Virus record (IMG/VR): IMGVR_UViG_3300044638_006229
Span: 1 to 44,189 of that record
Source: a virus
Reading direction: 5' to 3' (one strand)
DNA: 44,189 nt
Made by a program: the position numbers and the translations under genes
The notes under the pieces: model-generated
What the model was told of the DNA's origin: nothing
Databases searched by the model: none
What the model saw: only the letters and a program-made list of their open reading frames with translations
Shown: positions 27,638 through 34,989 of the stretch, piece after piece
Numbering within the stretch: the first letter of the stretch is position 1
Layout of the letters: every line of letters starts with the position of its first letter

Positions 27638-28111
27638 TTAAATCTTAGATTTTTTCTTCTCTATAGCACTCATCAACTTAGAATAATCTCTGGTCATAGC
27701 TGAATATACAGATTTAACTGGTTCAGGAGCATTCTCTGGAGCTTTTGTTTCTGTAATTACTTGAGAGGAAGTTGATCCGTATCCACCTATCATACTAACC
27801 ATACCACCTTCTTGTGGTACTCCTCCTGTAGTCTGATTTAATATGTCATTCAACATTGGATTGTTTGTATATTTGACAAATTTCTTCGCAGGCTTAGTTT
27901 CAACTTCTGCTACTGATTCATTCATAGATTCAAGTTCATTCAAAATTTCAGCTTCTAGATCAGAATCTGCAGATTTTGTCTTTTTTTGAGGCTTTGATGA
28001 ATTATTCGCAAATATTTCTGATAATTGACTTTTCAACTCAGTCTTTAATACGTTGCGAACTTCTTGTTGTACTGTTTTTTTAATAAACTCTTTAAGCACT
28101 TCTATTTTCAT
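27638..28111 (-). CDS. Unknown helical protein of the baseplate operon
   Basis: This 157-residue protein is not recognised. Residues 1-36 form a charged amphipathic helix (MKIEVLKEFIKKTVQQEVRN). An acidic, low-complexity linker follows, then KFVKYTNNPMLNDILNQTTG, a Gly/Met-rich patch (GGMVSMIGGYGSTSS) and a basic helical tail ending in KKKSKI. It contains no membrane segment. The gene lies two bases before gp25 and follows the glycine-zipper gene by a 22-base gap that is purely AT-rich. It may be a small hub or wedge accessory protein; the layout of helix, linker and helix would also suit an assembly chaperone. Confidence 0.78.
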   Translation of the reverse strand: MKIEVLKEFIKKTVQQEVRNVLKTELKSQLSEIFANNSSKPQKKTKSADSDLEAEILNELESMNESVAEVETKPAKKFVKYTNNPMLNDILNQTTGGVPQEGGMVSMIGGYGSTSSQVITETKAPENAPEPVKSVYSAMTRDYSKLMSAIEKKKSKI

Positions 28112-28133
28112 ATTGTTTATATATATATAATTA

Positions 28134-29696
28134 TTAACCCAGAGGAGATTTAGGTAAATTTAATAAATCTGTTGCGCCTTTTGGATATGATGGTCTTGGT
28201 ATTTTAATCGTTTTAATACGTGGAGTACTAGGTGGTTTTGGTATATTTGGCTTAGGCATTCCTTTTTGAACACTAGCTAATTTAGCTGCAGCTGCACCAA
28301 CGGCTCCTCCAGAAACAGCTCCAATTACAGCACCTTTTCCGCCTCCAACTATTCCTCCTATTCCAGCTCCCAATCCACCACCGGCTAAAGCTCCTCCTGT
28401 TACACCTCCAACGGATAATCCAGCGCCAAGTGCAGTACCACTTAATCCACCTATTAATGCACCTTTACCACCACCAGCTAATGCACCTACACCGGCTCCA
28501 AGAGCACCACCTAACAATCCACCTTTTAATCCTTTAGCTAATTCAGAAGTAGATTCAACTACGCCTGTTTTAGCATTTACAAATTTAGTATTTCCAGCTA
28601 TAGATTCAGGGCTATATTTATCAGGAGACCAATCTTTGCCTAGTCCATCTGGTTTTATTCCTTTAGGATTTAGTTTGTCAAAGACTTTGCCAGCTATACC
28701 TCCCGCAACCAATCCGGCACCAGCTCCAATCAATGCACCTTTTCCTCCGCCTGCTAATGCACCTATACCGGCTCCTAAAGCACCTCCTCCAATTGCACCT
28801 TTAACGCCAGATGATAAATTACTAAGTACACCACCGGCAGATTCTTGAGCGCCTCCAATTACACCTTGTGCCTGACCAGTCGCACCTTCTAATGCACCTT
28901 GAGCTTGACCAGCTGCTCCCTGTACTTGGCTAGCTGCACCTTCTAATGCACCTTGTGCCTGGCCGGCCGCACCTTGAACTTGTGATGTTAACCCTCCAGC
29001 TGCACTTTGTACTTGAGATGTCGCATTACTTGTTACGTCTTGGGCTTTTGAAGCTGCTTGTTGCGCTGCATTTGCATCTAACCCTTTTACTTCTTGGGTG
29101 GGAAGTTTTATATTTGGATTATCTACTACGGGAGCTTTATTTGCTACACCATTAATTGTTTGCGTAGGTGGTCCTACTAAAGCGGGATCTGGATCGGTAA
29201 ATGCATCTTGTCGTTCCACTTTAATTCCCTTACCAGAAACACCAATTTGATCGGCTAAAGTTTGTAACAAAGATTCTCTTAGTTGTTTAAAAGCATTATT
29301 GAAAGCTTCACCTGGAGTCTTTCCAATACCACGTGTAGTCTTAAAATCGGATGCTATAATAGATTTCAGTGTTTTTCCACTAGGTGTTTGTCTTGGAACT
29401 TTAACGTCTCCACTTAAAGTAACACTTGCTAAGTAATTTCCGGTTAATTCATCACGTTTCGATGTTGAAAATTTCCCACTTAAACTAAAATTCCATTCAT
29501 TAGGAAAATTTGCGTCTGGAGACAAATTTTTTACAGAAATACTTGGGGTTGGCGCACCATCTTCCACTATTGCATTTGGTTTTACAAGATCAACTTTTGA
29601 ATAGAATGAGTTTATAGCTCTTCTATATTCATTTGCATTAAAAACGCTACCATTCCAAGGTACAGTTTCTTCATAGGATATATAATAATCACTCAT
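28134..29696 (-). CDS. Baseplate-associated protein with three glycine-zipper segments
   Basis: Residues 1 to about 165 are a soluble domain (ANFPNEWNFSLSGKF, then TPGEAFNNAFKQLRESLLQT). Residues about 220-290 are Ala/Gln/Gly helical repeats (QVQGAAGQAQGALEGA). From about residue 298 follow three long Gly/Ala stretches, each built on the same unit LGAGIGALAGGGKGALIG, with spacing typical of glycine-zipper membrane helices; a Pro/Arg-rich tail ends the protein. Glycine zippers are known from pore-forming, lipoprotein and phage-ejected proteins. There is no signal peptide. It lies two bases after the gp5-like spike gene, so it may ride in the tail and enter the host envelope on injection. That role is inferred; a tape-measure-like function is less likely at this length. 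Confidence 0.78.
   Translation of the reverse strand: MSDYYISYEETVPWNGSVFNANEYRRAINSFYSKVDLVKPNAIVEDGAPTPSISVKNLSPDANFPNEWNFSLSGKFSTSKRDELTGNYLASVTLSGDVKVPRQTPSGKTLKSIIASDFKTTRGIGKTPGEAFNNAFKQLRESLLQTLADQIGVSGKGIKVERQDAFTDPDPALVGPPTQTINGVANKAPVVDNPNIKLPTQEVKGLDANAAQQAASKAQDVTSNATSQVQSAAGGLTSQVQGAAGQAQGALEGAASQVQGAAGQAQGALEGATGQAQGVIGGAQESAGGVLSNLSSGVKGAIGGGALGAGIGALAGGGKGALIGAGAGLVAGGIAGKVFDKLNPKGIKPDGLGKDWSPDKYSPESIAGNTKFVNAKTGVVESTSELAKGLKGGLLGGALGAGVGALAGGGKGALIGGLSGTALGAGLSVGGVTGGALAGGGLGAGIGGIVGGGKGAVIGAVSGGAVGAAAAKLASVQKGMPKPNIPKPPSTPRIKTIKIPRPSYPKGATDLLNLPKSPLG
28310..28800. repeat. Three diverged glycine-zipper coding repeats
   Basis: Copies near 28316-28395, 28436-28515 and 28720-28800 encode variants of LGAGIGALAGGGKGALIG. 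They are similar in DNA as well as protein (recurring cacctttaccaccaccagct-like stretches), pointing to internal duplication within the gene. Confidence 0.7.
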
Positions 29697-29698
29697 AA

Positions 29699-31375
29699 TT
29701 AATCCTCAAATTCAAATTCAACTTGTACTGGACCTTCACGGCGATTTCTACCTTTGAAATCACCCACAACTCCAGCTCCTGTAACAGTATTAATTTCTAC
29801 TGGATCTTTACATTCACCACCACTTCCAGGTGGTTTGACTCCATTACTACCAGGCGCATATCCGCCACCTGTAACAAATACTCTTCTACTTAATGTTTTG
29901 TGTAGATTGTCTCTCAACAATTTAAGCTTTATTTGTTGTACTGGTATTTGCGTTTGATCTGGATTAGCATCCTTTGTATTTTCAGGCGTTGCATTTCCTG
30001 ATCTAGGATGTGTATGTGGATGTGGGTGTACGTGGTGATGCCAGTGTACGTGGTCTAATAACCAATTACACAAATCGTACATCCAATCTACAGTTGTTTG
30101 ACCTAGTAATACTGGTTCATTTGTTTCGCCATATTGACCCAAAAATATTTGTGGTGCATTTATACAAGCGGTATTATTTGTAGTTATAACTACATTGTCA
30201 TTAGCATCTACTGTATATTCACTGTCAGTGGTCACAGCATAACGTTTTTTACTAAAGTGTAGTGTTTCTGCAAATCTACTGCTCAATACCAATCTATCGG
30301 TGTTTATTACGATTTGATCGCCATTTAAAGTTGGTAATACAAATGGAGTGGAATTTTTCGGATTGAATCTTACTTGTTCTTCAGTTGGTTCTCCGTTTGA
30401 CGTTTTGCCAAATATACTTTTATAAACTGTAGTTTTCCAATCGCTTTCTGTTTTTCCACTTGTTATTTGTATTGTGCTGCCATCATTGTTAATATCTTCA
30501 TCTATTTGTCCACCAAAATTTTTCTCAGATGGAGTTATTTTTGGAATAGGTGGTAACTTGGGATGTAATTGTTGTGGTTCGTCTAAAGAGATATTTCTTT
30601 GTCTATTTCTAATAGTAATCTTTGGATTTCCATATCCACCACCACTAGATTCTTTTAATAAATTGCTGTTTAATGCGTAGGATGGATATGATCCTTTATC
30701 ATTAAGTCTATTATTATCATAAGCACTAAAACGAATTGATTGACCAAATCTACTTTCTATTGCTGTATCTCCTTCGTTTTTTCTAATCAATCTTATAAAT
30801 GGATTGGAAATGAAATATTCCCCAACATACCCAATGTTATTGTATTTTGAATAAATTGGAGCTGATGTATAAGTAGCTCTATTTCCGTCAAAGTAAAAAG
30901 GCACAGCAGGCTTTCCATTTTCACTATATACTGTTTCAACAGTGTAATCTATATTGGTTGGAAAGTTGAATTTATTTAAAGGTTTGCTATAGTAGTAGTT
31001 ATTGCCTACTTTTTGAACCAATACAAGTTCGTTGACCAATGGATATTGCGTAATAGTTTGATCCAAAGGTATAGCCCAAGGCAATTTTTCCACCGATGAC
31101 TTTTTTTCTTGTGATAAGATTCTTACTTTGGCCCGTCCTATATATGAAAAATCCACATCGTTTTCTTTGGCTGGTTCATTCTTATAGTTAAGAGGAACTG
31201 TTTGTGGATTTATTTTTTGTTTATATTCGTCCTGCAATTTTACGTGATTTTCATTGAAAATCACATCAACTACAACGGCGAGTTGTATAGGTGAACGAAT
31301 ATCAACCAAATCTTTTATTTGTTGATCGTTTAACTGTGGAGATTTATTTGATTTGGATACATCCGTAACTACCAT
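29699..31375 (-). CDS. Baseplate hub / central spike protein, gp5-like, with histidine-rich segment
   Basis: The N-terminal part (about 20-170) looks like the OB-fold hub domain of gp5-type spikes (SPIQLAVVVDVIFNENH, IGRAKVRILSQEK, QYPLVNELVLVQKVGNNYYY). A spike-stem region follows with the family pattern ESRFGQSIRFSAYDNNRL, and short repeated strands (GDQIVINTDRLVLSSR, NVVITTNNTACINAPQIFLG) typical of the triple beta-helix. T4's lysozyme domain is absent. At about 440-460 lies a run DHVHWHHHVHPHPHTHPRSG with ten histidines, and an extra 100-residue tail follows. Histidine clusters bind metal at the tips of some spikes, though here the cluster is internal. Neighbours (glycine-zipper protein, gp25, gp6) support the hub/spike call. 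Confidence 0.85.
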   Translation of the reverse strand: MVVTDVSKSNKSPQLNDQQIKDLVDIRSPIQLAVVVDVIFNENHVKLQDEYKQKINPQTVPLNYKNEPAKENDVDFSYIGRAKVRILSQEKKSSVEKLPWAIPLDQTITQYPLVNELVLVQKVGNNYYYSKPLNKFNFPTNIDYTVETVYSENGKPAVPFYFDGNRATYTSAPIYSKYNNIGYVGEYFISNPFIRLIRKNEGDTAIESRFGQSIRFSAYDNNRLNDKGSYPSYALNSNLLKESSGGGYGNPKITIRNRQRNISLDEPQQLHPKLPPIPKITPSEKNFGGQIDEDINNDGSTIQITSGKTESDWKTTVYKSIFGKTSNGEPTEEQVRFNPKNSTPFVLPTLNGDQIVINTDRLVLSSRFAETLHFSKKRYAVTTDSEYTVDANDNVVITTNNTACINAPQIFLGQYGETNEPVLLGQTTVDWMYDLCNWLLDHVHWHHHVHPHPHTHPRSGNATPENTKDANPDQTQIPVQQIKLKLLRDNLHKTLSRRVFVTGGGYAPGSNGVKPPGSGGECKDPVEINTVTGAGVVGDFKGRNRREGPVQVEFEFED

Positions 31376-31376
31376 A

Positions 31377-31718
31377 TTATTCGCCTTTACTAATTGTTAT
31401 AACTTCATCCATTAACTGTTTACGTTCGTCTTCACTTAATACCATTGAATTGCCTTCGCCAGTAGCTTCACCTTTTGCTACCAATCTTTGTATAACTGCG
31501 GCTAATTTGACCAATTGTTCATCGTTTTTAACGCCTACATCATAATAGTCTTTTATCATAGGCACTACGATAGTAGCGTCGTTAACAGTTTTAATTAAAC
31601 TTCTTAACTCAGATATTAAAATATCAATTTGATCTTTCTTGCTCTCTGAATTTTTCACTATGTCTTTACAAAGACCAGAAAAATTCTTTCCTTTATAAAT
31701 TTCAAAATTTAAGTCCAT
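31377..31718 (-). CDS. Small helical protein at the head of the baseplate operon
   Basis: This unrecognised 113-residue protein is acidic and largely helical (KDQIDILISELRSLIKTVND, NDEQLVKLAAVIQRLVAK, SEDERKQLMDEVITI). There is no membrane segment. It is the first gene after the terminator that follows gp55, and one base before the spike gene, so its expression starts the baseplate block. The ATG sits only 14 bases after the terminator's T-run, and a TATTTATA box fills that space. It could be a tail assembly factor or a small hub protein; sequence alone does not decide. Confidence 0.8.
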   Translation of the reverse strand: MDLNFEIYKGKNFSGLCKDIVKNSESKKDQIDILISELRSLIKTVNDATIVVPMIKDYYDVGVKNDEQLVKLAAVIQRLVAKGEATGEGNSMVLSEDERKQLMDEVITISKGE

Positions 31719-31723
31719 ATATC

Positions 31724-31731
31724 TATAAATA
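31724..31731 (-). promoter_or_regulatory. TATTTATA box between terminator and start at 31718
   Basis: The order in gene direction is hairpin, T-run, C, TATTTATA, GATAT, ATG. No other promoter-sized space exists between the terminator and the gene. A gp55-type -10 element needs no -35 box, so this is the best candidate for the start of the baseplate transcript, which would be leaderless or nearly so. Confidence 0.4.
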
Positions 31732-31732
31732 G

Positions 31733-31757
31733 AAAAACCACTCTATTTGAGTGGTTT
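31733..31757 (-). terminator. Terminator after the gp55-like gene
   Basis: A nine-base-pair stem (AAACCACTC / GAGTGGTTT) with a five-base loop is followed by a T-run on the minus strand. It lies 13 bases beyond the gp55 stop and separates regulator and baseplate transcripts. Confidence 0.85.
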
Positions 31758-31769
31758 ATTTGTTTTGTA

Positions 31770-32774
31770 TTATATTTTTCCGTTATCAATGTAATTTTTT
31801 ATAACTATATTTTGATATGATTTCATTTTATTGATAATTTTAGTAATTTGTTGTGTTTTACAATTACTTAGTTCTCTGATGTAAAGATATAGTGTTTTTT
31901 TATTGAAATTTTCAATTCTTTCGCTATTTCTAAATAATTCTATAACTGCATATGCTATATTGAGATCTTTTTGTTTGGTGAATATTTTTGTTATATTTCG
32001 TTCCCAATAGTTAATTAACAATTTCATAAACTCTTGTGTCTGAATAGTCTTATGATGTGCATCTTCTGTTTGCAAACAAACACTATCTTCACCTGGAGTT
32101 TCACTAATATCTACGTGTTGATTAAATCTTTTATAATTGTTATTGTTATGGAATATCAAGTAATTTTTAGCTACAATACTAAAATAACTAAATGCCTTAC
32201 CTTTACCAGCTTCAAATTTGTGAATATTTGAAACCAAGTGTGCTACGGTTTCTTTTTGAATCTCTAATGGACTGTTGTCAAAATAAGTAAATTTAAATGT
32301 ATTAAAAATATTTTCTACCAATTTATCAAAGCTGTATTTTATACGAGTTTCGTAAATTTCATTTCTTTTTACGTTGTCGGTTTCGGAATTGTATTCGATG
32401 ATAGCTTCTTCGGTTTTTTTAGAAAAGTAAATTTTTTCTTTTTTATTGCGACCTCTACGTTTTTTTCTTACTTCTGTAAGTTCTTCAACTTCTTTATTAA
32501 TCGCGTCCAATTCATTAATTACTATTACATCTTTGCTTGTTATGGTGCGGGGTACATTGATCTCAGATAAATTTTTAGATTCATATGTAATGTCTAATTT
32601 TAATTTATTTACCTTTTTGGGTTTTTTAACTATCTTTTTTACAGATGTTATTTTTGTTGGCTTCTTTATTTTTTTATTAACACTTTTTACCATAGCAGAT
32701 ACTTTACGTTTTTTAGGATTTACTACTTTAGTCACTTTCTTGGTAATGACTTTACTTTTTTTTATTTTTTTCAT
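31770..32774 (-). CDS. Late-transcription sigma factor, gp55-like, with lysine-rich N-terminal tail
   Basis: This is the phage late sigma factor that directs host RNA polymerase to late promoters. The core (about 150-235) matches gp55: YSFDKLVENIFNTFKFTYFD, then ETVAHLVSNIHKFEAGKGKA, then FSYFSIVAKNYLIFHNNNNY, the conserved sigma-region-2-like block. A C-terminal part of about 80 residues could hold the flap-binding/clamp segment. T4 gp55 is 185 residues, so this 334-residue form has a long extra N-terminus. The first 58 residues contain more than 20 lysines and resemble a histone-tail or DNA-binding arm, followed by a second basic patch (EVRKKRRGRNKKEK). An internal start at Met28 is possible. 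The gene ends 13 bases before a strong terminator. gp33 and gp45 partners are not in the window. Confidence 0.92.
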   Translation of the reverse strand: MKKIKKSKVITKKVTKVVNPKKRKVSAMVKSVNKKIKKPTKITSVKKIVKKPKKVNKLKLDITYESKNLSEINVPRTITSKDVIVINELDAINKEVEELTEVRKKRRGRNKKEKIYFSKKTEEAIIEYNSETDNVKRNEIYETRIKYSFDKLVENIFNTFKFTYFDNSPLEIQKETVAHLVSNIHKFEAGKGKAFSYFSIVAKNYLIFHNNNNYKRFNQHVDISETPGEDSVCLQTEDAHHKTIQTQEFMKLLINYWERNITKIFTKQKDLNIAYAVIELFRNSERIENFNKKTLYLYIRELSNCKTQQITKIINKMKSYQNIVIKNYIDNGKI

Positions 32775-32787
32775 TCAAGTAATAATG

Positions 32788-33069
32788 TCAAACGTTGTCG
32801 GTTTCTTCTTCTTTTACTTTTTTATTCAAAGATTCAATGATTTGTTTCAAATCCGTGAAAAGAAAACCAACATCGTCATCTTTTTCAAATATACCACGGT
32901 TATCAACATCTTTCAATTTATTAAAAGTACTTTCTACAGAATTTTTAAAGTTTATAATCCAGTCTTCAAGTATATCTATTTGATTAAATGATTTTTTTAA
33001 TGTGATTAATAAAAACACATTAGCTGATACGGATACCAATAACAGTATTAATAATAAAATTTCAATCAT
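32788..33069 (-). CDS. Small membrane-anchored coiled-coil protein
   Basis: The 93-residue product starts with a hydrophobic helix (residues 2-24, IEILLLILLLVSVSANVFLL) followed by a charged, heptad-like helical region (NFKNSVESTFNKLKDVDNRG, LFTDLKQIIESLNKKVKE). It should be anchored in the inner membrane with most of the chain on one side. Similar small proteins near gp55 occur in aquatic T4-like phages (from memory), with unknown function; an i-spanin-like role is possible but there is no partner lipoprotein visible. Its ATG overlaps the end of the upstream 47-residue gene by eight bases, and gp55 follows 13 bases later. Confidence 0.8.
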   Translation of the reverse strand: MIEILLLILLLVSVSANVFLLITLKKSFNQIDILEDWIINFKNSVESTFNKLKDVDNRGIFEKDDDVGFLFTDLKQIIESLNKKVKEEETDNV

Positions 33070-33205
33070 TGTCTATAGGAGATTCATCATCTACTTCAAC
33101 GAATTCAGATATGTAATCTAAAGCGTCATTTAAGGTTTTCCAACACGATTCATCGTATGATCTTTTGATCAATTTGTACAATTCTTTAAGCTCAGTTTCA
33201 TCCAT
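33062..33205 (-). CDS. Very small acidic protein, 47 residues
   Basis: A 48-codon frame (including the stop) opens at 33205 and overlaps the next gene by eight bases. The protein is acidic and probably helical: MDETELKELYKLIKRSYDES, then a middle segment with Cys-Trp, and an acidic end EVDDESPIDND. Its wobble-position usage and its tight overlap with the membrane protein gene argue that it is real. The function is unknown. A TATAAG stretch lies directly before the start and no ribosome site is seen. Confidence 0.65.
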   Translation of the reverse strand: MDETELKELYKLIKRSYDESCWKTLNDALDYISEFVEVDDESPIDND

Positions 33206-33290
33206 ACTTATAACTACATATATATGGATGATCTACAAAACGAATAAAAAATTATTTTAATTGTAATTGTTAAAAACTAAACATTAATTG
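33206..33290. other. Short AT-rich intergenic region with part of a direct repeat
   Basis: This 85-base gap between the 337-residue gene and the 47-residue gene holds no hairpin. Its right half contains the first copy of the 20-base repeat described at 33265-33305. A promoter for the gp55 operon may lie here, but no convincing -35/-10 pair is visible. Confidence 0.6.
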
Positions 33291-33305
33291 TTAAAAACTA
33301 AACAT
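33265..33305. repeat. 20-base direct repeat spanning a gene's stop codon
   Basis: AATTGTTAAAAACTAAACAT occurs at 33265-33284 and again, identical, at 33286-33305. The second copy encodes the end of the 337-residue protein including its stop, so the last codons and stop are duplicated just downstream. It looks like a recent slippage duplication. Confidence 0.9.
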
Positions 33306-34304
33306 ACCTCTTACACCAGTTTTGCCTTTTCGTTCAACAACCTTCTCTACTATCTTTTCAACCTCTACTGGCTTCTCTATTATTTTTTCCACTATCTTTT
33401 CAACCTCTACTGGCTTCTCTACTATCTTTTCAACAACAGATGGAGTCGGAGATATGTTTTTATCATTAGAGTCAACCGTATTTTTTTCTTGTTTCTTATA
33501 TAGTTCGTAATTTTTGTCTTCCTCTATGTAGGTTTTATTGCTACTTATATTATATGCCAATAACAATATAACTGCAAGTGGATCAAATACTGTAATAAGC
33601 ACTACTATGAACCATTTAACTACTGTTTGAATTGTAGTGTTGAATTGATCCGCAACAAATTTAAATGTGGTAATATCCTTCTTTTGACTATTATCCACTT
33701 TTAATTTGTAAATGTTATCATCTATAGAACTTACTTTGGTACTATAAGTTTTAATCTTTTCATTTTCCCCCTCCAATTGTTTGTTTAAATCCCCAATCTG
33801 ATCATTAATCTGATTTTGAATATTTTGTAATTGTATTGGATTTCTCGCAATTAATACATTTGTAAGTACTTCGTTCAATCTGACCTCTTGACTACTTCTC
33901 AAACTATAAAGTTTTTCAATTGTCTTTTTAGTAGACTCCATCTTACTAAGTTCTTCTTTTTTCTGAGACTCAAGTGTGACAATCTTATTCATAGATAACT
34001 CGGTCTCCAATGAAGATTTTTGAAACGCAGCTGTTAAAAATCCAAATACACCTAGAGATGTAATTGCCATTAAAGCAAATACAGCAATTATCATATAGGT
34101 TCTCATTAATATATTGGCTTTATTCCAATATCTGAATAACCACGATGTTGTTACAAGTTTACCTAGTTCCAATGAACCAGCCATAATCATTGCAGCAATA
34201 GTTGCTCCTGAAAATAACAATCCAATACCATATACACTAAAATAGGCAGCACACCCGGCGATTAAAAGTGACGTTGCCATTACCAAATGATGAAATTTTA
34301 TCAT
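33291..34304 (-). CDS. Four-helix membrane protein with coiled coil and KIVEKPVEV repeats
   Basis: The product has three membrane helices near residues 7-30, 33-57 and 68-92, a long coiled coil (about 95-215, with heptads such as LNKQLEGENEKIKTYSTKVS), a fourth membrane helix (about 230-255, FIVVLITVFDPLAVILLLAY), then a charged tail. The tail has tandem KIVEKPVEVE units with a 14-residue period, which look like an extended Pro/Val/Lys/Glu spacer, ending in GVRGMFSF. Proteins of this layout are frequent in large aquatic T4-like phages (recollection), but no function is known. A link between membrane and another phage or host complex is plausible. The ATG lies 20 bases from a terminator's T-run, with a TATTTATA box three bases before it. 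Confidence 0.82.
   Translation of the reverse strand: MIKFHHLVMATSLLIAGCAAYFSVYGIGLLFSGATIAAMIMAGSLELGKLVTTSWLFRYWNKANILMRTYMIIAVFALMAITSLGVFGFLTAAFQKSSLETELSMNKIVTLESQKKEELSKMESTKKTIEKLYSLRSSQEVRLNEVLTNVLIARNPIQLQNIQNQINDQIGDLNKQLEGENEKIKTYSTKVSSIDDNIYKLKVDNSQKKDITTFKFVADQFNTTIQTVVKWFIVVLITVFDPLAVILLLAYNISSNKTYIEEDKNYELYKKQEKNTVDSNDKNISPTPSVVEKIVEKPVEVEKIVEKIIEKPVEVEKIVEKVVERKGKTGVRGMFSF
33349..33434. repeat. 42-base tandem repeats encoding KIVEKPVEVE units
   Basis: The 30-base core ACTATCTTTTCAACCTCTAC plus TGGCTTCTCT is identical at 33349-33378 and 33391-33420, with a partial third copy at 33421-33434. The identity at DNA level suggests recent expansion or contraction of the spacer. Confidence 0.85.
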
Positions 34305-34307
34305 ATC

Positions 34308-34315
34308 TATAAATA
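34308..34315 (-). promoter_or_regulatory. TATTTATA box three bases before the start at 34304
   Basis: In gene direction: terminator T-run, then AT-rich bases, TATTTATA, GAT, ATG. As at 31724, no other promoter fits between the terminator and the gene. Confidence 0.38.
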
Positions 34316-34324
34316 TATAAAAAT

Positions 34325-34354
34325 AAAAAACCCCGTTAATTTAATAACGGGGTT
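34325..34354 (-). terminator. Terminator after the Hsp20 gene
   Basis: A ten-base-pair stem AACCCCGTTA / TAACGGGGTT with a six-base loop is followed by six Ts on the minus strand. It ends the Hsp20 transcript 21 bases after its stop. Confidence 0.88.
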
Positions 34355-34374
34355 AATATAACCTTGATTGAATA

Positions 34375-34857
34375 TTAATCAATCTTTACTTTTTTCGTGA
34401 CAGGAATCGTTGGTTTCACCTTTAATAATGTAACCTTTAACAATCCATTTTCAAACTTTGCGGTGGGATTCGTTCGATCAATTTGATCTCCTAAAGTAAA
34501 ACTACGTTTAAAACTACTATGCTTTAGTTCTCTGCGAATGTATTTTCCTGTAGACTCCTTATCATCCACGTTTTTGATCTTTTGACCACTGATAGTAAGT
34601 ACGTTTTCTTGTACATCTACAGATACTTCGTCTTTAGACAAACCTGGAATTTCCGCTAGAATTTCCACACGGTCATTATAATCAATAACATCTACACGTG
34701 GATAACTTTGTTTTTCAAAAAAACCAACGCCTAATTCTTTGTTTAATTCTGGGAAGTGCGCCGCAAATACTTCATCAAATACGCGGTCAAATGGTGTTAA
34801 AAATTCATCACGATCAATGTGTCGCAATGCAAACGGACTATATTTTACTACTGACAT
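34375..34857 (-). CDS. Small heat-shock protein (Hsp20 / alpha-crystallin family)
   Basis: This ATP-independent holdase should protect proteins from aggregation. The alpha-crystallin domain spans about residues 50-145: YPRVDVIDYNDRVEILAEIP, GLSKDEVSVDVQENVLTISG, and the closing FENGLLKVTLLK with the conserved G-L-L motif. The C-terminal TIPV resembles the I/V-x-I/V oligomerisation tail. The length of 160 is typical. The N-terminus has LTPFDRVFDEVF, typical of bacterial IbpA-like proteins. The gene forms its own unit with a good ribosome site (AAAGGT), a sigma70-like promoter and a strong terminator. Hsp20 genes are common in T4-like cyanophages and may help virion assembly or host stress control. 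Confidence 0.95.
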   Translation of the reverse strand: MSVVKYSPFALRHIDRDEFLTPFDRVFDEVFAAHFPELNKELGVGFFEKQSYPRVDVIDYNDRVEILAEIPGLSKDEVSVDVQENVLTISGQKIKNVDDKESTGKYIRRELKHSSFKRSFTLGDQIDRTNPTAKFENGLLKVTLLKVKPTIPVTKKVKID

Positions 34858-34955
34858 ATATTTACCTTTCTTTTTAATAATTCTATTGAACTTATTAACC
34901 TAATAGCCTCATTCGAGCACTATAGTGAATAACACATCCGTGTCATTCAACAATA

Positions 34956-34983
34956 TATATAACCAAATTTTGAAAAATGTCAA
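34956..34983 (-). promoter_or_regulatory. Sigma70-like promoter of the Hsp20 gene
   Basis: On the minus strand TTGACA (34978-34983) is followed 16 bases later by TATATA (34956-34961), with a further TATATA alignment at an 18-base spacing. It lies in the 132-base gap after the fibre gene, about 100 bases before the ATG. The perfect -35 box suggests host polymerase, so early or constitutive expression. Confidence 0.65.
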
Positions 34984-34989
34984 TATTTT

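Noticed and set aside
29699-31375. Lysozyme domain in the gp5-like spike
   Set aside because: No glycoside hydrolase catalytic pattern is visible between the hub and beta-helix regions; only hub and stem features are seen.
32446-32991. 181-codon plus-strand frame opposite gp55 and the small membrane protein
   Set aside because: Its Phe/Leu/Thr-rich product is the mirror of lysine-rich and Asn-rich codons on the other strand; the gp55 reading is clearly real.
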